The translations under genes were made by a program, and so were the position numbers. Of a stretch of DNA of 64,000 nucleotides, positions 33,990-45,792 are shown piece after piece (position 1 is the first letter of the stretch; each line of letters begins with the position of its first letter). The notes beneath the pieces were generated by a model that was given only the letters and a program-made list of their open reading frames with translations, did no database searches and was not told the DNA's origin. This stretch comes from Lolium rigidum (lineage: Eukaryota > Streptophyta > Magnoliopsida > Poales > Poaceae), in assembly GCF_022539505.1 (NCBI RefSeq), contig NC_061513.1, positions 180,698,017-180,762,016 of the forward strand. Reading direction: 5' to 3'.

Positions 33990-34910
33990 TGTAAGGTACC
34001 TAACACCCATGGCATTCTCGGTGTTGGTCATGCTTTGCCCTAGGGAGAGCTTTAGTCAACGGATCTGCTACATTCAGATCGGTGTGTACTTTGCAAATCT
34101 TTACTTCTCCATCTTCGATGTACCCGCGAATCGAGTGGTAACGCAGCTTGATATGCTTCAGCCTCTTGTGTGACCTTGGTTCTTGTGCATTGGCGATGGC
34201 ACCCATGTTGTCACAATAGATGACTAATGGGTCCAATGCACTAGGAACCACACCGAGCTCTACAATGAACCTCTTCATCCATATCGCTTCTGATGAAGCC
34301 TCTGAAGCCGCTATGTACTCCGATTCTCGTTGAGGATTTCGCCACCGTGCACCGCTTCGAGCTTGCCCAGCTCATCGCAGCCCCATTCAATATAAACACG
34401 TACCCGCATTGTGACTTAGAGTCATCGGGATCGGTGTTCCAACTTGCATCGGTGTAACTTGTTACAACGAGCTCTTGGTCACCTCCATAACAAAGAAACA
34501 TATCCTTAGTTCTTTTCAAGTACTTCAGGATATTCTTGACCGCTGTCCAGTTGTTCCATTCCCGGATCACTTTGATATCTCGCTAGTCAAACTAACAAGC
34601 ATGTGCTATATCCGGTCTAGTACTTAGCATGGCATACATAATAGAGCCTATCGCCGAAGCATAGGGGATCCGACTCATCCTTTCTCTTTCTTCCGCCGTA
34701 GCCGGTCCTTGAGTCTTACTCAAGACCTTGGCTGGTAACATAGGTAAAAACCCTTTCTTACTTTCGTCCATTCTAAACTTCTTTAGAATCTTGTCCAGGT
34801 ATGTACTCTGTGATAGCCCTATTAGGCGTCTTGATCTATCTCTATAAATCTTGATGCCTAATATATACGATGCTTCACCAAGGTCTTTCATTGAAAAACT
34901 GTTATTCAAA
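33990..34910 (-). pseudogene. Copia RT C-terminal part and RNase H (broken)
   Basis: A frame from 34909 reads NNSFSMKDLGEASYILGIKIY and ends at RPDIAHAC with a stop near 34592; this is the RT thumb and connection. RNase H follows at 34570: [25 protein letters not shown] and [13 protein letters not shown] 1-bp insertion (plus strand TCTCGTTGAGG near 34325, TCTGTTGAGG in the tandem copy) then shifts the frame before [13 protein letters not shown] and [14 protein letters not shown]. RNase H would remove template RNA. Not functional as it stands. Confidence 0.87.
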
Positions 34911-34941
34911 TAACCTTTTACACTCGCTTAATAGTTCTATA

Positions 34942-37074
34942 TCATTCCCAATCAATAATATGCCATCTACATATAATATCGGGAATGCTACGGAGCTCCC
35001 ACTCACTTTCTTGTAAATACAGGCCTCTCCATGGCACTCGTATAAACCCGAAGTCTTTGATCACCTTATCAAAGCGTCGGTTCCAACTTCTCGATGCTTG
35101 CTTCAGTCCATAAATTGAACGCTGAAGTTTGCATACTTTGTCAGCATTTTTAGGATCGACAAAACCTTTGGGTTGTACCATATACAACTCTTCCTCAATA
35201 TCTCCATTAAGGAACGCCGTTTTGACATCCATCTGCCAAATCTCATAATCGAAAAATGCAGCTATTGCTAACAAAATCCTCACAGATTTTAGCTTCGCTA
35301 CAGGTGAGAAAGTCTCATCGTAGTCAACACCTTGAATTTGTCGGAAACCTTTTGCAACAAGTCGAGCTTTATAGACAGTAATATTACCATCGGCATCTGT
35401 TTTTCTCTTGAAGATCCATTTATTCTCGACAGCCTTGCGGCTATCAGGTAAGTCTACCAAAGTCCATACTTTGTTATCATACATGGATCCCATTTCGGAT
35501 TTCATGGCTTCTTGCCATTTGTTGGAATCTGGGCTCATCATCGCTTCTTCATACGTCGCAGGGTCTTCATCATTGTTGTCCACAATCATGACATTTAGAC
35601 AAGGATCATACCAATCAGGAGTGGCACGTTCCCTTGTCGATCCGCGAGGTTCGATAGCTATCTCATTTGAAGTTTCATGATCATTATCATTAGCTTCCTC
35701 TGTTGCCGGAGTAGGCGGCACAGGAACAACTTCCGGTACTGCGTTACTCTGATCAACAAGTGAAGATTCATCAATCTCATCGAGTTCTACTTTTCTTCCA
35801 GTCACTTCTTTAGTGAGAAATTCTTTCTCAAGAAAGGTTCCGTTCTTAGCAACAAAGATCTTGCCTTCGGATCTGTGATAGAAAGTGTACCCTATAGTTT
35901 CCTTAGGGTATCCTATGAAGACGCATTTCTCCGCTTTGGGTTCTAGCTTGTCCGGTTGTAACTTCTTTACATAGGCTTCGCAACCCCAAACTTTTAGGAA
36001 CGACAGCTTAGGTTTCTTATGAAACCATAATTCATACGGTGTCGTTTCAACGGATTTTGATGGTGCTCTATTTAAAGTGAATGCGTCTGTCTCTAATGCA
36101 TAACTCCAAAATGATAAAGGTAAATCAGTAAGAGACATCATAGAACGAACCATATCTAAGAGAGTTCGATTACGACGTTCGGACACACCGTTTCGTTGAG
36201 GTGTTCCCGGCGGTGTCAATTGTGAAAGTATTCTGCATTTCTTTAAATGCATGCCAAACTCATAACTCAGATATTCACCTCCACGATCTGATCGTAGAAA
36301 TTTAATCTTCTTGTTACGTTGATTTTCTACTTCACTTTGGAATTCCTTGAACTTCTCGAAAGTTTCGGATTTATGTTTCATGAAATAGATATACCCATAT
36401 CTACTCGGATCATCCGTGAAGGTTAGAACATAACGATAACCACCGCGCGAGGCTACACTCATAGGTCCGCATACATCGGTATGTATGATTTCCAATAAGT
36501 CCGTAGCTCGCTCCATAATACCGTAAAATGGAGTCTTAGTCATTTTTCCCATCGGACATGCTTCGCATCTATCAAGTGACTCAAAGTCAAGTGATTCAAG
36601 TAATCCATCGGTATGGAGTTTCTTCATGCGTTTCACTCCAATATGACCAAGACGACAATGCCACATATAAGTAGAATTATCATTCAATTTAATTCGCTTA
36701 GCATCAATGTTATGTATATGTGTATCACTGCTATCGAGATCTAACAGAAATAAGCCATTCTTTTCAGGTGCTCGACCATAAAAGATATTATTCATAAAAA
36801 TAGAACAACCATTATTCTCAGACTTGAATGAATAACCGTATTGCATTAAACAAGATCCAGATATAATGTTCATGCTCAACGTGGGTACAAAATAACAATT
36901 ATTGAGGCATAAAACTAATCCCGAAGGTAGATGTAGAGGAAGTGTGCCGACAGCGATCACATCGACTTTGGATCCATTTCCAACGCGCATCGTCACTTCA
37001 TCCTTTAGTAGTCTTCGTTTATTCTTTAGTTCCTGTTTCGAGTTACAAATATGAGCAACCGAACCAAGTATCAA
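34942..37074 (-). pseudogene. Copia pol: integrase and RT, 710-codon open frame (RT active site YVDG)
   Basis: Domains in order: protease C-terminal part, GAG-pre-integrase (MWHCRLGHIGVKRMKKL, with His and CEACPMGK forming HHCC), integrase core with IHTDVCGP, LRSDRGGEYL and PGTPQRNGVSERR (D, D, E all present), then RT from WIFKRKTDADGN through MDVKTAFLNG and SIYGLKQASRSWN. The frame leaves register after FGFI. In the correct frame the catalytic YVDD reads YVDG (plus 34962-34973, GGC for the last Asp). At the N-terminal side the protease DTGS is broken by an extra base near 37063-37067. Copia order (integrase before RT) is clear. Confidence 0.92.
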
Positions 37075-37382
37075 ATACCCAGTGTACTAGTGCGAGAACC
37101 AGTAAGATAAACATCTATAACATGTATATCGGATATACCTTCTTTCTTTTTCTTGACAAGGCCGCTCTTCGGATCCGCCAAATACTTGGAGCAATTACGC
37201 TTCCAGGTGTCCCTTCTCCTTGCAGTAATAGCACTCAGCAACGAGCTTAGGGTCAGTCTTAGGTTTCACAGGAGGCGTGGCAGCTTTCTTGCCACCCTTC
37301 TTGAATTTTCCCTTAGACTTGCCCTCGTTTCTTGAAACCGGTGGTCTTGTTGACCATCAACACTTGGTGCTCTTTCTTGATC

Positions 37383-37976
37383 TCAATCACAACGAGATTT
37401 CAGCATGGAGAAGAGTTCAGGTAACTCTTTGTTCATGTTCTGCATATTGTAATTCATCACAAAGTTCTTGTAACTAGGTGGCGGTGATTGAAGGACACGA
37501 TTAATCCCCAGTCTATTAGGAATCACTATTCCCAAGTCACTGAGTTTCTTCGCATGCCCGGTCATAGCGAGCATGTGCTCACTAACGGAGCTGCCTTCTT
37601 CCATCATGCAACTGAAGAAGTGTTTCGATGCTTCATAGCATTCCACGACCGCATGCGTTTCAAAGATAGTTTTCAACTCATTGACTAACTCATGTGGATC
37701 GTGGTGCTCAAAACATTTTTGAAGATCGGCTTCCAGACTGCACAGGATGGCACACTGAACTTGAGAGTACCGAGTTTTCCGAGTCGCGTAAACATTCTTT
37801 ACTTCATCGGTTCCAGTTTCTGCAGGAGGGTCACCTAGCGGTGAATCAAGCACATATTGCAGATTTCCGCCATTGAGGAAGATCCTCACATGACGGAACC
37901 AGTCGGTGAAGTTGCTACCGTTGCTCTTAAGCTTTTCTTTCTCTAGGAACTGGTTAAAATTGATTGAGGACGCCAT
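37383..37976 (-). pseudogene. Copia gag, N-terminal part (frame broken before zinc finger)
   Basis: The start chosen is the ATG of MASSINFNQFLEKEKL at 37976, rather than an upstream ATG 21 nt earlier, because Angela-type gags begin this way. The frame covers DWFRHVRIFLNGGNLQYVL, LQKCFEHHDPHELVNEL and LGINRVLQSPPPSYKNFVMN, the UBN2-type Copia gag core. It is open for about 197 codons and then shifts. A zinc-finger remnant CYYCKEKG lies beyond, at about 37205-37235 in another frame. Gag would form the particle shell and bind RNA. Confidence 0.88.
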
Positions 37977-38457
37977 ATCTACAACATATATTTGCAATAG
38001 TTTAGACTAAGTTTATGACAAATTGAGTTCAAATTTTAATTCAACATAATTAAAAATCTAGGTGAACTCCCACTCAAAACAATATCCCTCGCATTGTCTT
38101 AGTGATCACACGAACCAAATCCACTACACCTAAGTCCGATCATCACGAGACAAGGTGTAATTTCAATGGCGAACACTCAAAGTGTTCATCATATCAATCA
38201 TATGATTCATGCTCTACCTTTCGGTATCACGTGTTCCGAGACCATGTCTGTACATGCTAGGCTCGTCAAGGCCACCTTAGTATCCGCATGTGCAAATCGG
38301 CTTGCACCCGTTGTATGCACTTGTTGATTCTATCACACCCGATCATCACGAGATGCTTCGAAACGACAAGTCTTGGCAACGGTGCTACTAAGGATGAACA
38401 CTTTATTATCTTGATATTTTAGTGAGAGGGGTCATCTTATAATGCTACCGTCGCGAT

Positions 38458-38625
38458 CTAAGCAAAATAAGATGCATAAAGGATTAACATCACATGCAGT
38501 TCATATGTGATATGATATGGCCCTTTTGTCTTTGCGCCTTTGATCTTCATCTCCAAAGCACGGACATGATCTCCATCATCAACGGGCATGATCTCCATCA
38601 TCGTCGGCGTAGCGTCAAGGTCCAT
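38458..38625 (-). CDS. Conserved 55-codon leader ORF, copy in the minus-strand Angela-type unit
   Basis: Same frame and length as 22191-22358: MDLDATPTMMEIMPVDDG at the start, ILYASYFA at the end, then TAG. It lies between the primer-binding site (39174) and gag (37976), about 480 nt upstream of the gag ATG. Differences from the other copies are limited to a few residues (for example Lys-Gly-Ala versus Glu-Gly-Thr). No RNA-level evidence that it is translated. Confidence 0.38.
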   Translation of the reverse strand: MDLDATPTMMEIMPVDDGDHVRALEMKIKGAKTKGPYHITYELHVMLILYASYFA

Positions 38626-39161
38626 GGCGCCGTCTTCATGATTGTTCTCCCATGTAGCAACTATTACAACTTCTTTGAAATACTACTCAACATGAAATTT
38701 AAAGACAACCATAAGGCTCCCGCCGGTTGCCACAATACAATAATGATCATCTCATACATATTCATCATCACATTATGGCCATATCACATCACCAAACCCT
38801 GCAAAAACAAGTTAGACGTCTCTAATTTGGTTTGCATATTTTACGTGGTTTAGGGTTTTCGAGTAAGATCTAATCTACCTACGAACATGAACCACAACGG
38901 TGATACTAGTGTTGTCAATAGAAGACTAAATTGAATCTTCATCATAGTAGGAGAGACAGACACCCGCAAAGCCACTTATGCAATACAAGTTGCATGTCGA
39001 GCGTGGAGCAAATCTCATGAACGCGGACATGTAAAGTTAGCCCGAGCCGCTTCATCCCACTATGCCACAAAGATGCAAAGTACTCAAACTAAAGATAACA
39101 AAAGCATCAACGCCCACAAAACCATCGTGTTCTACTCGTGCAACCATCTATGCATAGACAC

Positions 39162-39174
39162 GGCTCTGATACCA
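39162..39174 (-). other. Primer-binding site (initiator Met tRNA type), minus strand
   Basis: Plus strand GGCTCTGATACCA is the inverse of TGGTATCAGAGCC and lies one base from the LTR at 39176. It fixes the element orientation. Confidence 0.92.
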
Positions 39175-39175
39175 C

Positions 39176-40947
39176 TGTAGGATAACGTTGCATAGAAAAC
39201 AAAAAATTTCCTACCGCGAACACGCAATCCAAGCCAAGATGCAATCTAGAAGACGGTAGCAACAAGGGGATTATCGAGTCTCACCCTTGAAGAGATTCCA
39301 AAGCCTACAAGATGAGGCTCTTGTTGCTGCGGTAGACGTTCACTTGCCGCTTGCAAAAGCGCGTAGAAGATCTTGATCACGGCGCCACGAACGGGCAGCA
39401 CCTCCGTACTCGGTCACACGTTCGGTTGTTGATGAAGACGACGTCCACCTCCCCGTTCCAGCGGGCAGCGGAAGTAGTAGCTCCTCTTGAATCCGACAGA
39501 ACGACGGCGTGGTGTCGGTGGTGGTGGAGAATCCCGGCGGAGCTTCGCTAAGCGTGCGGGGAAGGAGGAGTGGGGCGGCTAGGGTTTGGGGAGAGGGGGC
39601 GCCGGCCATCTAGGGGGTGCGGCCAGCTTGTGGTCTTGGGGTGGCCGGCCCCCTCCCCTTGGCCCCTCATTATATAGGTGGAAGCCCCAAGTGTTGGACT
39701 ACAAGTCTCCGAATAAGACCCGAACCCAAAACCTTCCATGTGATAGGGAAACCTACCCAAGGTGGGAATCCCACTTGGGGTGGGATTCCCCCTTCCATGT
39801 GGGGGTGGCCGGCCCCCTTAGGGGAGTCCACTTGGGACTCCTCCCCCTTAGGGTTGGCCGGCCATGGGAGGTGGAGTCCCTCCGGGACTCCGCCTTCCTT
39901 AGTGGTTTCTTCCGGACTTTTCTAGAACCTTCTAGAACCTTCCATAGAACCTTCCGGATCATTTTAAATCTTATAAAATGACTTCCTATATATGAATCTT
40001 ATTCTCCGGACCATTCCGGAACTCCTCGTGATGTCCGGGATCTCATCCGGGACTCCGAACAAATATTCGAACTCCATTCCATATTCAACTTCTACCATTT
40101 CAACATCCAACTTTAAGTGTGTCACCCTACGGTTCGCGAACTATGCGGACATGGTTGATTACTCACTCCGACCAATAACCAATAGCGGGATCTGGAGATC
40201 CATAATGGCTCCCACATATTCAACGATGACTTTAGTGATCGAATGAACCATTCACATACGATACCAATTCCCTTTGTCACGCGATATTTTACTTGTCCGG
40301 GGTTTGATCATCGGTATCACTCTATACCTTGTTCAACCTCGTCTCCTGACAAGTACTCTTTACTCGTACCGTGGTATGTGGTCTCTTATGAACTTATTCA
40401 TATGCTTGCAAGACATTATACGACATTCCACCGAGAGGGCCCAGAGTATATCTATCCGTCATCGGGATGGACAAATCCCACTCGTTGATCCATATGCCTC
40501 AACTCATACTTTCCGGATACTTAATCCCACCTTTATAACCACCCATTTACGCAGTGGCGTTTGATGTAATCAAAGTACCTTTCCGGTATAAGTGATTTAC
40601 ATGATCTCATGGTCGAAAGGACTAGGTAACTATGTATCGAAAGCTTATAGCAAATAACTTAATGACGTGATCTTATGCTACGCTTAATTGGGTGTGTCCA
40701 TTACATCATTCATATAATGATATAACCTTGTTATTAATAACATCCAATGTTCATGATTATGAAACTAATCATCTATTAATCAACAAGCTAGTTAAGAGGC
40801 ATACTAGGGACTCTTTGTTGTTTACATATCACACATGTATCAATGTTTCGGTTAATACAATTATAGCATGGTATATAAACATTTATCATAAACATAAAGA
40901 TATATAATAACTACTTTTATTATTGCCTCTTGGGCATATCTCCAACA
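39176..40947 (-). repeat. Shared LTR of the Angela-type array
   Basis: 1772 bp, plus strand TGTAGGATAACG ... ATATCTCCAACA. It differs from 32173-33950 by scattered single bases. It serves as 5' LTR of the complete unit on its left and as 3' LTR of the truncated unit on its right. TATATA at 39671-39676 marks the TATA box. Confidence 0.92.
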
Positions 40948-41449
40948 GTCTCCCACTTGCACTAGAGTCAATAATCTAGATTACATTGTAAGGTACCTAA
41001 CACCCATGGCATTCTGGTGTTGGTCATGCTTTGCCCTAGGGAGAGCTTTAGTCAACGGATCTGCTACATTCAGATCAGTGTGTACTTTGCAAATCTTTAC
41101 TTCTCCATCTTCGATGTACCCGCGAATCGAGTGGTAACGCAGCTTGATATGCTTCAGCCTCTTGTGTGACCTTGGTTCTTGTGCATTGGCGATGGCACCC
41201 ATGTTGTCACAATAGATGACTAATGGGTCCAATGCACTAGGAACCACACCGAGCTCTACAATGAACCTCTTCATCCATATCGCTTCTGATGAAGCCTCTG
41301 AAGCCGCTACGTACTCCGATTCTGTTGAGGATTTCGCCACCGTGCACTGCTTCGAGCTTGCCCAGCTTACTGCAGCCCCATTCAATATAAACACGTACCC
41401 AGATTGTGACTTAGAGTCATCAGGATCAGTGTTCCAACTTGCATCGGTG
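40948..41449 (-). pseudogene. Second, truncated copy of the Copia RNase H end
   Basis: It repeats the 33951-34455 sequence. It starts with the polypurine tract and reads, on the minus strand, [52 protein letters not shown] and [14 protein letters not shown]. Here the frame is intact across the point where the first copy is shifted. Homology stops after GCATCGGTG at 41449. No zf or RT sequence follows. Confidence 0.88.
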
Positions 41450-41702
41450 CACGTCATCTACAGATGTACAGGTATTCACCGTTTGTGGTTACCTCTTCAG
41501 CGAGTGGAGAACCGATACCTGTTTACGGAGGTCTGTACACGGTTGCAGGCTACGGCGAGGAATACTTTTTCCCTACATGGATGGCAGCATAGTCTACGGA
41601 TTGAAGCTCCACCCACACCTTACGCGTCTTATGATTCATCGCTTCGATATGTAATTCGCCTAGTTTTTTATTTTCAAACCTTTTGACTCGAGACTTATAA
41701 AC
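41450..41702. other. Unassigned 253-bp segment between two Copia elements
   Basis: It does not match any other sequence in the window. On the minus strand 50 codons from 41701 are open and read like a real protein fragment (KRFENKKLGELHIEA, then KVWVELQSVDYAAIHVGKKY), followed by stops. I do not recognise the family. It could be a piece of a gene or another element trapped between two insertions. Confidence 0.4.
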
Positions 41703-44700
41703 TGTTGGAGATATGCCCAAGAGGCAATAATAAAATGGTTATTATAATATATCTTTGTGTTTATGATAATGTTTGCATACCATGCTAAAATTGTATTAAC
41801 CGAAACATTGATACATGTGTGTTATGTAAACAACAAGGAGTCCCTAGTAAGCCTCTTGTATAACTAGCTTGTTGATTAATAGATGATCATGGTTTCGTGA
41901 TCATGAACATTGGATGTTATTACTAACAAGGTTATGTCATTGAGTGAATGATATAATGGACACACACCCAAATAAGCGTAGCATAAAATCACGTCATTAA
42001 GTTCAGTTTGCTATAAGATTTTGATACATAGTTACTTAGTCCTTCGACCATGAGATCATGTAAATCACTGATGGCGTGTGATGCACACGTCCGTTGGGAA
42101 CCCCAAGAGGAAGGTGTGATGCGCACAGCAGTAAGTTTTCCCTCAGAAAGAAACCAAGGTTATCGAACCAGTAGGAGATGAAGGCCACGTGAAGGTTGTT
42201 GGTGGTGGAGTGTAGTGCGGCGCAACACCAGGGATTCCGGCGCCAACGTGGAACCTGCACAACACAATCACAATACTTTGCCCCAACTTAACAGTGAGGT
42301 TGTCAATCTCACCGGCTTGCTGTAAACAAAGGATTAAACGTATGGTGTGGAGAATGATGTTTGTTTGCGAAGAACAAAAGAGAATAGAGATTGCAGTAGA
42401 TTGTATTTCAGATGTAAAAGAATGGACCGGCGTCCACAGTTCACTAGTGGTGTCTCTCCAATAAGATAAATAGCATGTTGGGTGAACAAATTACAGCTTG
42501 GGCAATTGACAAATAGAGAGGGCATAACAATGCACATACATATCATGATGACTACTATGAGATTTACTTAGGGCATTACGACAAAGAACATAGACCGCTA
42601 TCCAGCATGCATATATGCCTAAAAAGTCCACCTTTGGGTTAGCATCCGCACCCCTTCCAGTATTAAGTTGCAAACAACAGACAATTGCATTAAGTACTAT
42701 GTGTAATGTAATCAACACAAATATCCTTAGACAAAGCATCGATGTTTTATCCCTAGTGGCAACAGCACATCCACAACCTTAGAACTTTCGATCCACCGTC
42801 CCAGCATTCAATGGAGGCATGAACCCACTATCGAGCATAAATACTCCCTCTTGGAGTCACAAGTATCAACTTGGCCGGAGCCTCTACTAGCAACGGAGAG
42901 CATGCAAGAACATAAACAACACATATATGATAGATCAATTAATCAACTTGACATAGTATTCCATATTCATCGGATCCCAACAAACGCAACATGTAGCATT
43001 ACAAATAGATGATCTTGATCATGATAGGCAGCTCACAAGATCTAAACATGATAGCACAAGAGGAGAAGACAACCATCTAGCTACCGCTATGGACCCATAG
43101 TCCAAGGATGAACTACTCACGCATCAATCCGGAGGCGGGCATGATGATGTAGAGTCCTCCGGTGATGATTCCCCTCTCCGGCAGGGTGCCGGAGGCGATC
43201 TCCTCGAATCCCCCGAGATGGGATTGGCGGCGGCGGTGTCACGCGTAACTTTTCTCGTATCGTGGCTCTCGGTACTAGGGTTTTCGCGATGGAGAGAATA
43301 TATAGGCGAAGGGGCAGAGTCAGGGGACGCTCGAGGGGCCCACCCCATAGGACGGTGCACCCAGGGGTGGGGCCGCGCCCCCCTAGGGTGTGGCCGCCTC
43401 GTCGCCCCTCTTCGTCTCCTCTTCGGACTTCGGAAGGCTCCGTGCAAAATAAGACCGTGGGCTTTTCTTTCGTACAATTCCGAGAATATTTCCGTGTAGG
43501 ATTTCTGAAACCAAAAACAGCAGAAAACGAGAACCGGCGCTTCATCATCTTGTTAATAGGTTAGTGCCGGAAAATGCATTAAAATGATGTAAAGTGTATA
43601 TAAAACATGTGAGTATTGTCATATAACTAGCATGGAACATAAGAAATTATAGATACGTTTGAGACGTATCAATCACTTATACCGGAAGGGTACTTTGATT
43701 ACATCAAACGCCACTCGCGTAAATGGGTGGTTATAAAGGTGGGATAAAGTATTCGGAAAGTATGAGTTGAGGCATATGGATCAAGAGTGGGATTTGTCCA
43801 TCCTGGTGACGGATTGATATACTCTGGACCCTCTCGGTGGAATGTCGTCTGATTAGCTTGCAAGCATGTGAATGGTTCACAAGAGATGATATGCCACGGT
43901 ACGAGTAAAGAGTACTTGTTGGAGATGAGGTTGAACAAGGTATCGTGATACCGATGATCAAACCTCGGACAAGTAAAATATTGCGTGACAAAGGGAATCG
44001 GTATCGTATGTAAATGGTTCAATCGATCACTAAGTTATCATTGAATATGTGGGAGCCATTATGGATCTCCAGATCCCGCTATTGGTTATTGGTCGGAGAA
44101 GGTTCTCAACCATATCTGCATAGTTCACGAACCGTAGGGTGACACACTTAAGGTTTGATGTCGTTTTAAGTAGATATGGAATATGGAATGGAGTTCGAAG
44201 TTTTGTTCGGAGTCTCGGATGGGATCCAGGACATCACGAGGAGGTTCGGAATGGTCCGGAGAATAATATTCATATATGGGAAGTCATTTTCCGGGGTTCG
44301 GAAAAAGTCCGGTGTTTTGACCGGAGCTTCTAGAAGGTTTTGGAAGGACCGGAATAGTCCGGAATATTGTGGAAGGTTCCGGAAGTGTCCGGGACGACCC
44401 GGGCTGTCTAAGGAAGTCCAAAGGGTTCCATAATAGATGTATCCACGTTTTTCTTAAGGGTTAAGAAGTTTCCCCTAAGGCAGATTCGGATTTGGCAAAA
44501 GAGTCCTAGTTCTAGTAGGTTTCGGCCGACAAAAACCTACCGGAACTCTCCCAAACTTTGGGGGAAGGTCTTGGACGACCCAAGGACCTTTTCCACCTAT
44601 AAAAGGAGGGCAAGGGGATCCCCAAGGACACCACAAGTCGCAGCCCAAGTTCCCTCTCCCAAAACCCTAGCCTCTCCCCTCCTCCTCCTTCTCCCGCAGC

Positions 44701-45072
44701 GCTTACGGCGAAGCCCTGCCGGAGATCTCCACCACCACCGTCACCACGCCGTTGTGCTGGCGGGATTCTGAGGAGGATCTACTACATCCGCTGCCCACTG
44801 GAACGGGGAGAAGGATGTCGTCATCAACACCGAACGTGTGACCGAGTACGGAGGTGCTGCCCGACTGTGGCACCGTCAAGATCTTCTACGCGCTTTTGAA
44901 AGCGGCAAGTGATCGACTACAGCAACAACGAGATCTAATCTCGTAGGCTTTGGAAATCTTCGAGGGTTAGTCTCATGATCTTCTCGTTGCTACCATCTTC
45001 TAGATTGGATCTTGGCTTGTTATTCGTTCTTGCGGTAGAAATTTTTTGTTTTCTATGCTACGAATCCCATCA
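41703..45072 (+). repeat. 5' LTR of the second Angela-type element, split by a solo LTR
   Basis: TGTTGGAGATATGCCC ... CCCATCA. Without the insertion at 42069-43671 and one target copy it would be 1762 bp, matching the other Angela-type LTRs. TATA box TATAAAA at about 44598-44604. The part upstream of the TATA box differs from the first element: it is rich in TCCGGA-type repeats, showing a different LTR subtype. Confidence 0.9.
42069..43671 (-). mobile_element. Solo LTR of another TGATACGTC-type gypsy element
   Basis: 1603 bp with a perfect 5-bp duplication ATCAC (42064-42068 and 43672-43676). On the minus strand it starts TGATACGTCTCAAACG and ends CACACGCCATCA. The first few hundred bases resemble the LTRs at 16756-18281 and 61065-62593, but the remainder is different. 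It therefore belongs to a related but distinct family with a mosaic LTR. No internal region is present. Confidence 0.92.
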
Positions 45073-45073
45073 G

Positions 45074-45086
45074 TGCTATCAGAGCC
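45074..45086 (+). other. Primer-binding site with one mismatch
   Basis: TGCTATCAGAGCC follows the 5' LTR after one base. It differs from TGGTATCAGAGCC of the other copies at one position, probably a mutation after insertion. Confidence 0.85.
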
Positions 45087-45624
45087 GTGTCTATGCATAG
45101 ATTGGTTGCACGAGTAGAACACAATTGTTTTGTGGGCGTTGATGCTTTGTTGTCTTTAGTTTGTGTACTTTGCATCTTGCGGCATGGTGGGATGAAGCGG
45201 CTCGGGCTAACTTTACATGACCGCGTTCATGACATTTGCTCCACGCTCGACATGCAACTTGTATTGCATAAGTGGCTTTGCGGGTGGCTGTCTCTCCCAC
45301 CATTGTGAAGATTCAATTTACTCTTTCTATTGACAACACTAGTATCACCGTTGTGGTTCATGTTCGTAGGTAGATTGGATCTTACTCGAAAACCCTAAAC
45401 CACGTAAAATATGCAAACAAAATTAGAGGCGTCTAACTTGTTTTTGCAGGGTTTTGTGATGTGATATGGCCATGATGTGATGATGTATATGTATGAGATG
45501 ATCATTATTGTATTGTGGCAACCGGCAGGAGCCTTATGGTTGTCTTTATATTTCATGTAATAGTATTATTTCAAAGTAGTTGTAATAGTTGCTACATGTG
45601 GTGAACAACCATGAAGACGACGTC

Positions 45625-45792
45625 ATGGACCTTGACGCTACGCTGACGATGATGGAGATCATGCCCGTTGATGATGGAGATCATGTCCGTGCTTTGGAGA
45701 TGAAGATCAAAGGCGCAAAGACTAAAGGGCCATATCATATCACATATGAATTGCATGTGATCTTAATCCTTTATGCATCTTATCTTGCTTAG
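45625..45792 (+). CDS. Conserved 55-codon leader ORF, third copy
   Basis: MDLDATLTMMEIMPVDDG to ILYASYLA and TAG, again exactly 168 nt. It differs from the first copy by only a few residues. It remains open while the pol of the same element is full of stops. Same caveat as before: this could reflect RNA structure or recent spread rather than protein function. Confidence 0.35.
   Translation: MDLDATLTMMEIMPVDDGDHVRALEMKIKGAKTKGPYHITYELHVILILYASYLA

Larger units (their letters stand above)
32173..41449 (-). mobile_element. Angela-type Copia array: LTR-internal-LTR-partial internal
   Basis: Read on the minus strand the order is partial RNase H (41449-40948), LTR (40947-39176), primer-binding site, leader, gag, pol, polypurine tract and LTR (33950-32173). 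The middle LTR thus ends one unit and starts the next, a head-to-tail tandem arrangement. The left flank is TTTTG. No matching duplication is seen on the right, because the truncated unit ends at 41449 inside RNase H. It contains the most complete pol in the window but is disabled by frameshifts and an RT active-site change. Confidence 0.92.

Noticed and set aside
38494..38853. 119-codon plus-strand ORF
   Set aside because: It is the reverse side of the Angela-type leader. The same antisense frame appears in part in the other copies because the DNA is homologous, with no promoter or domain evidence.
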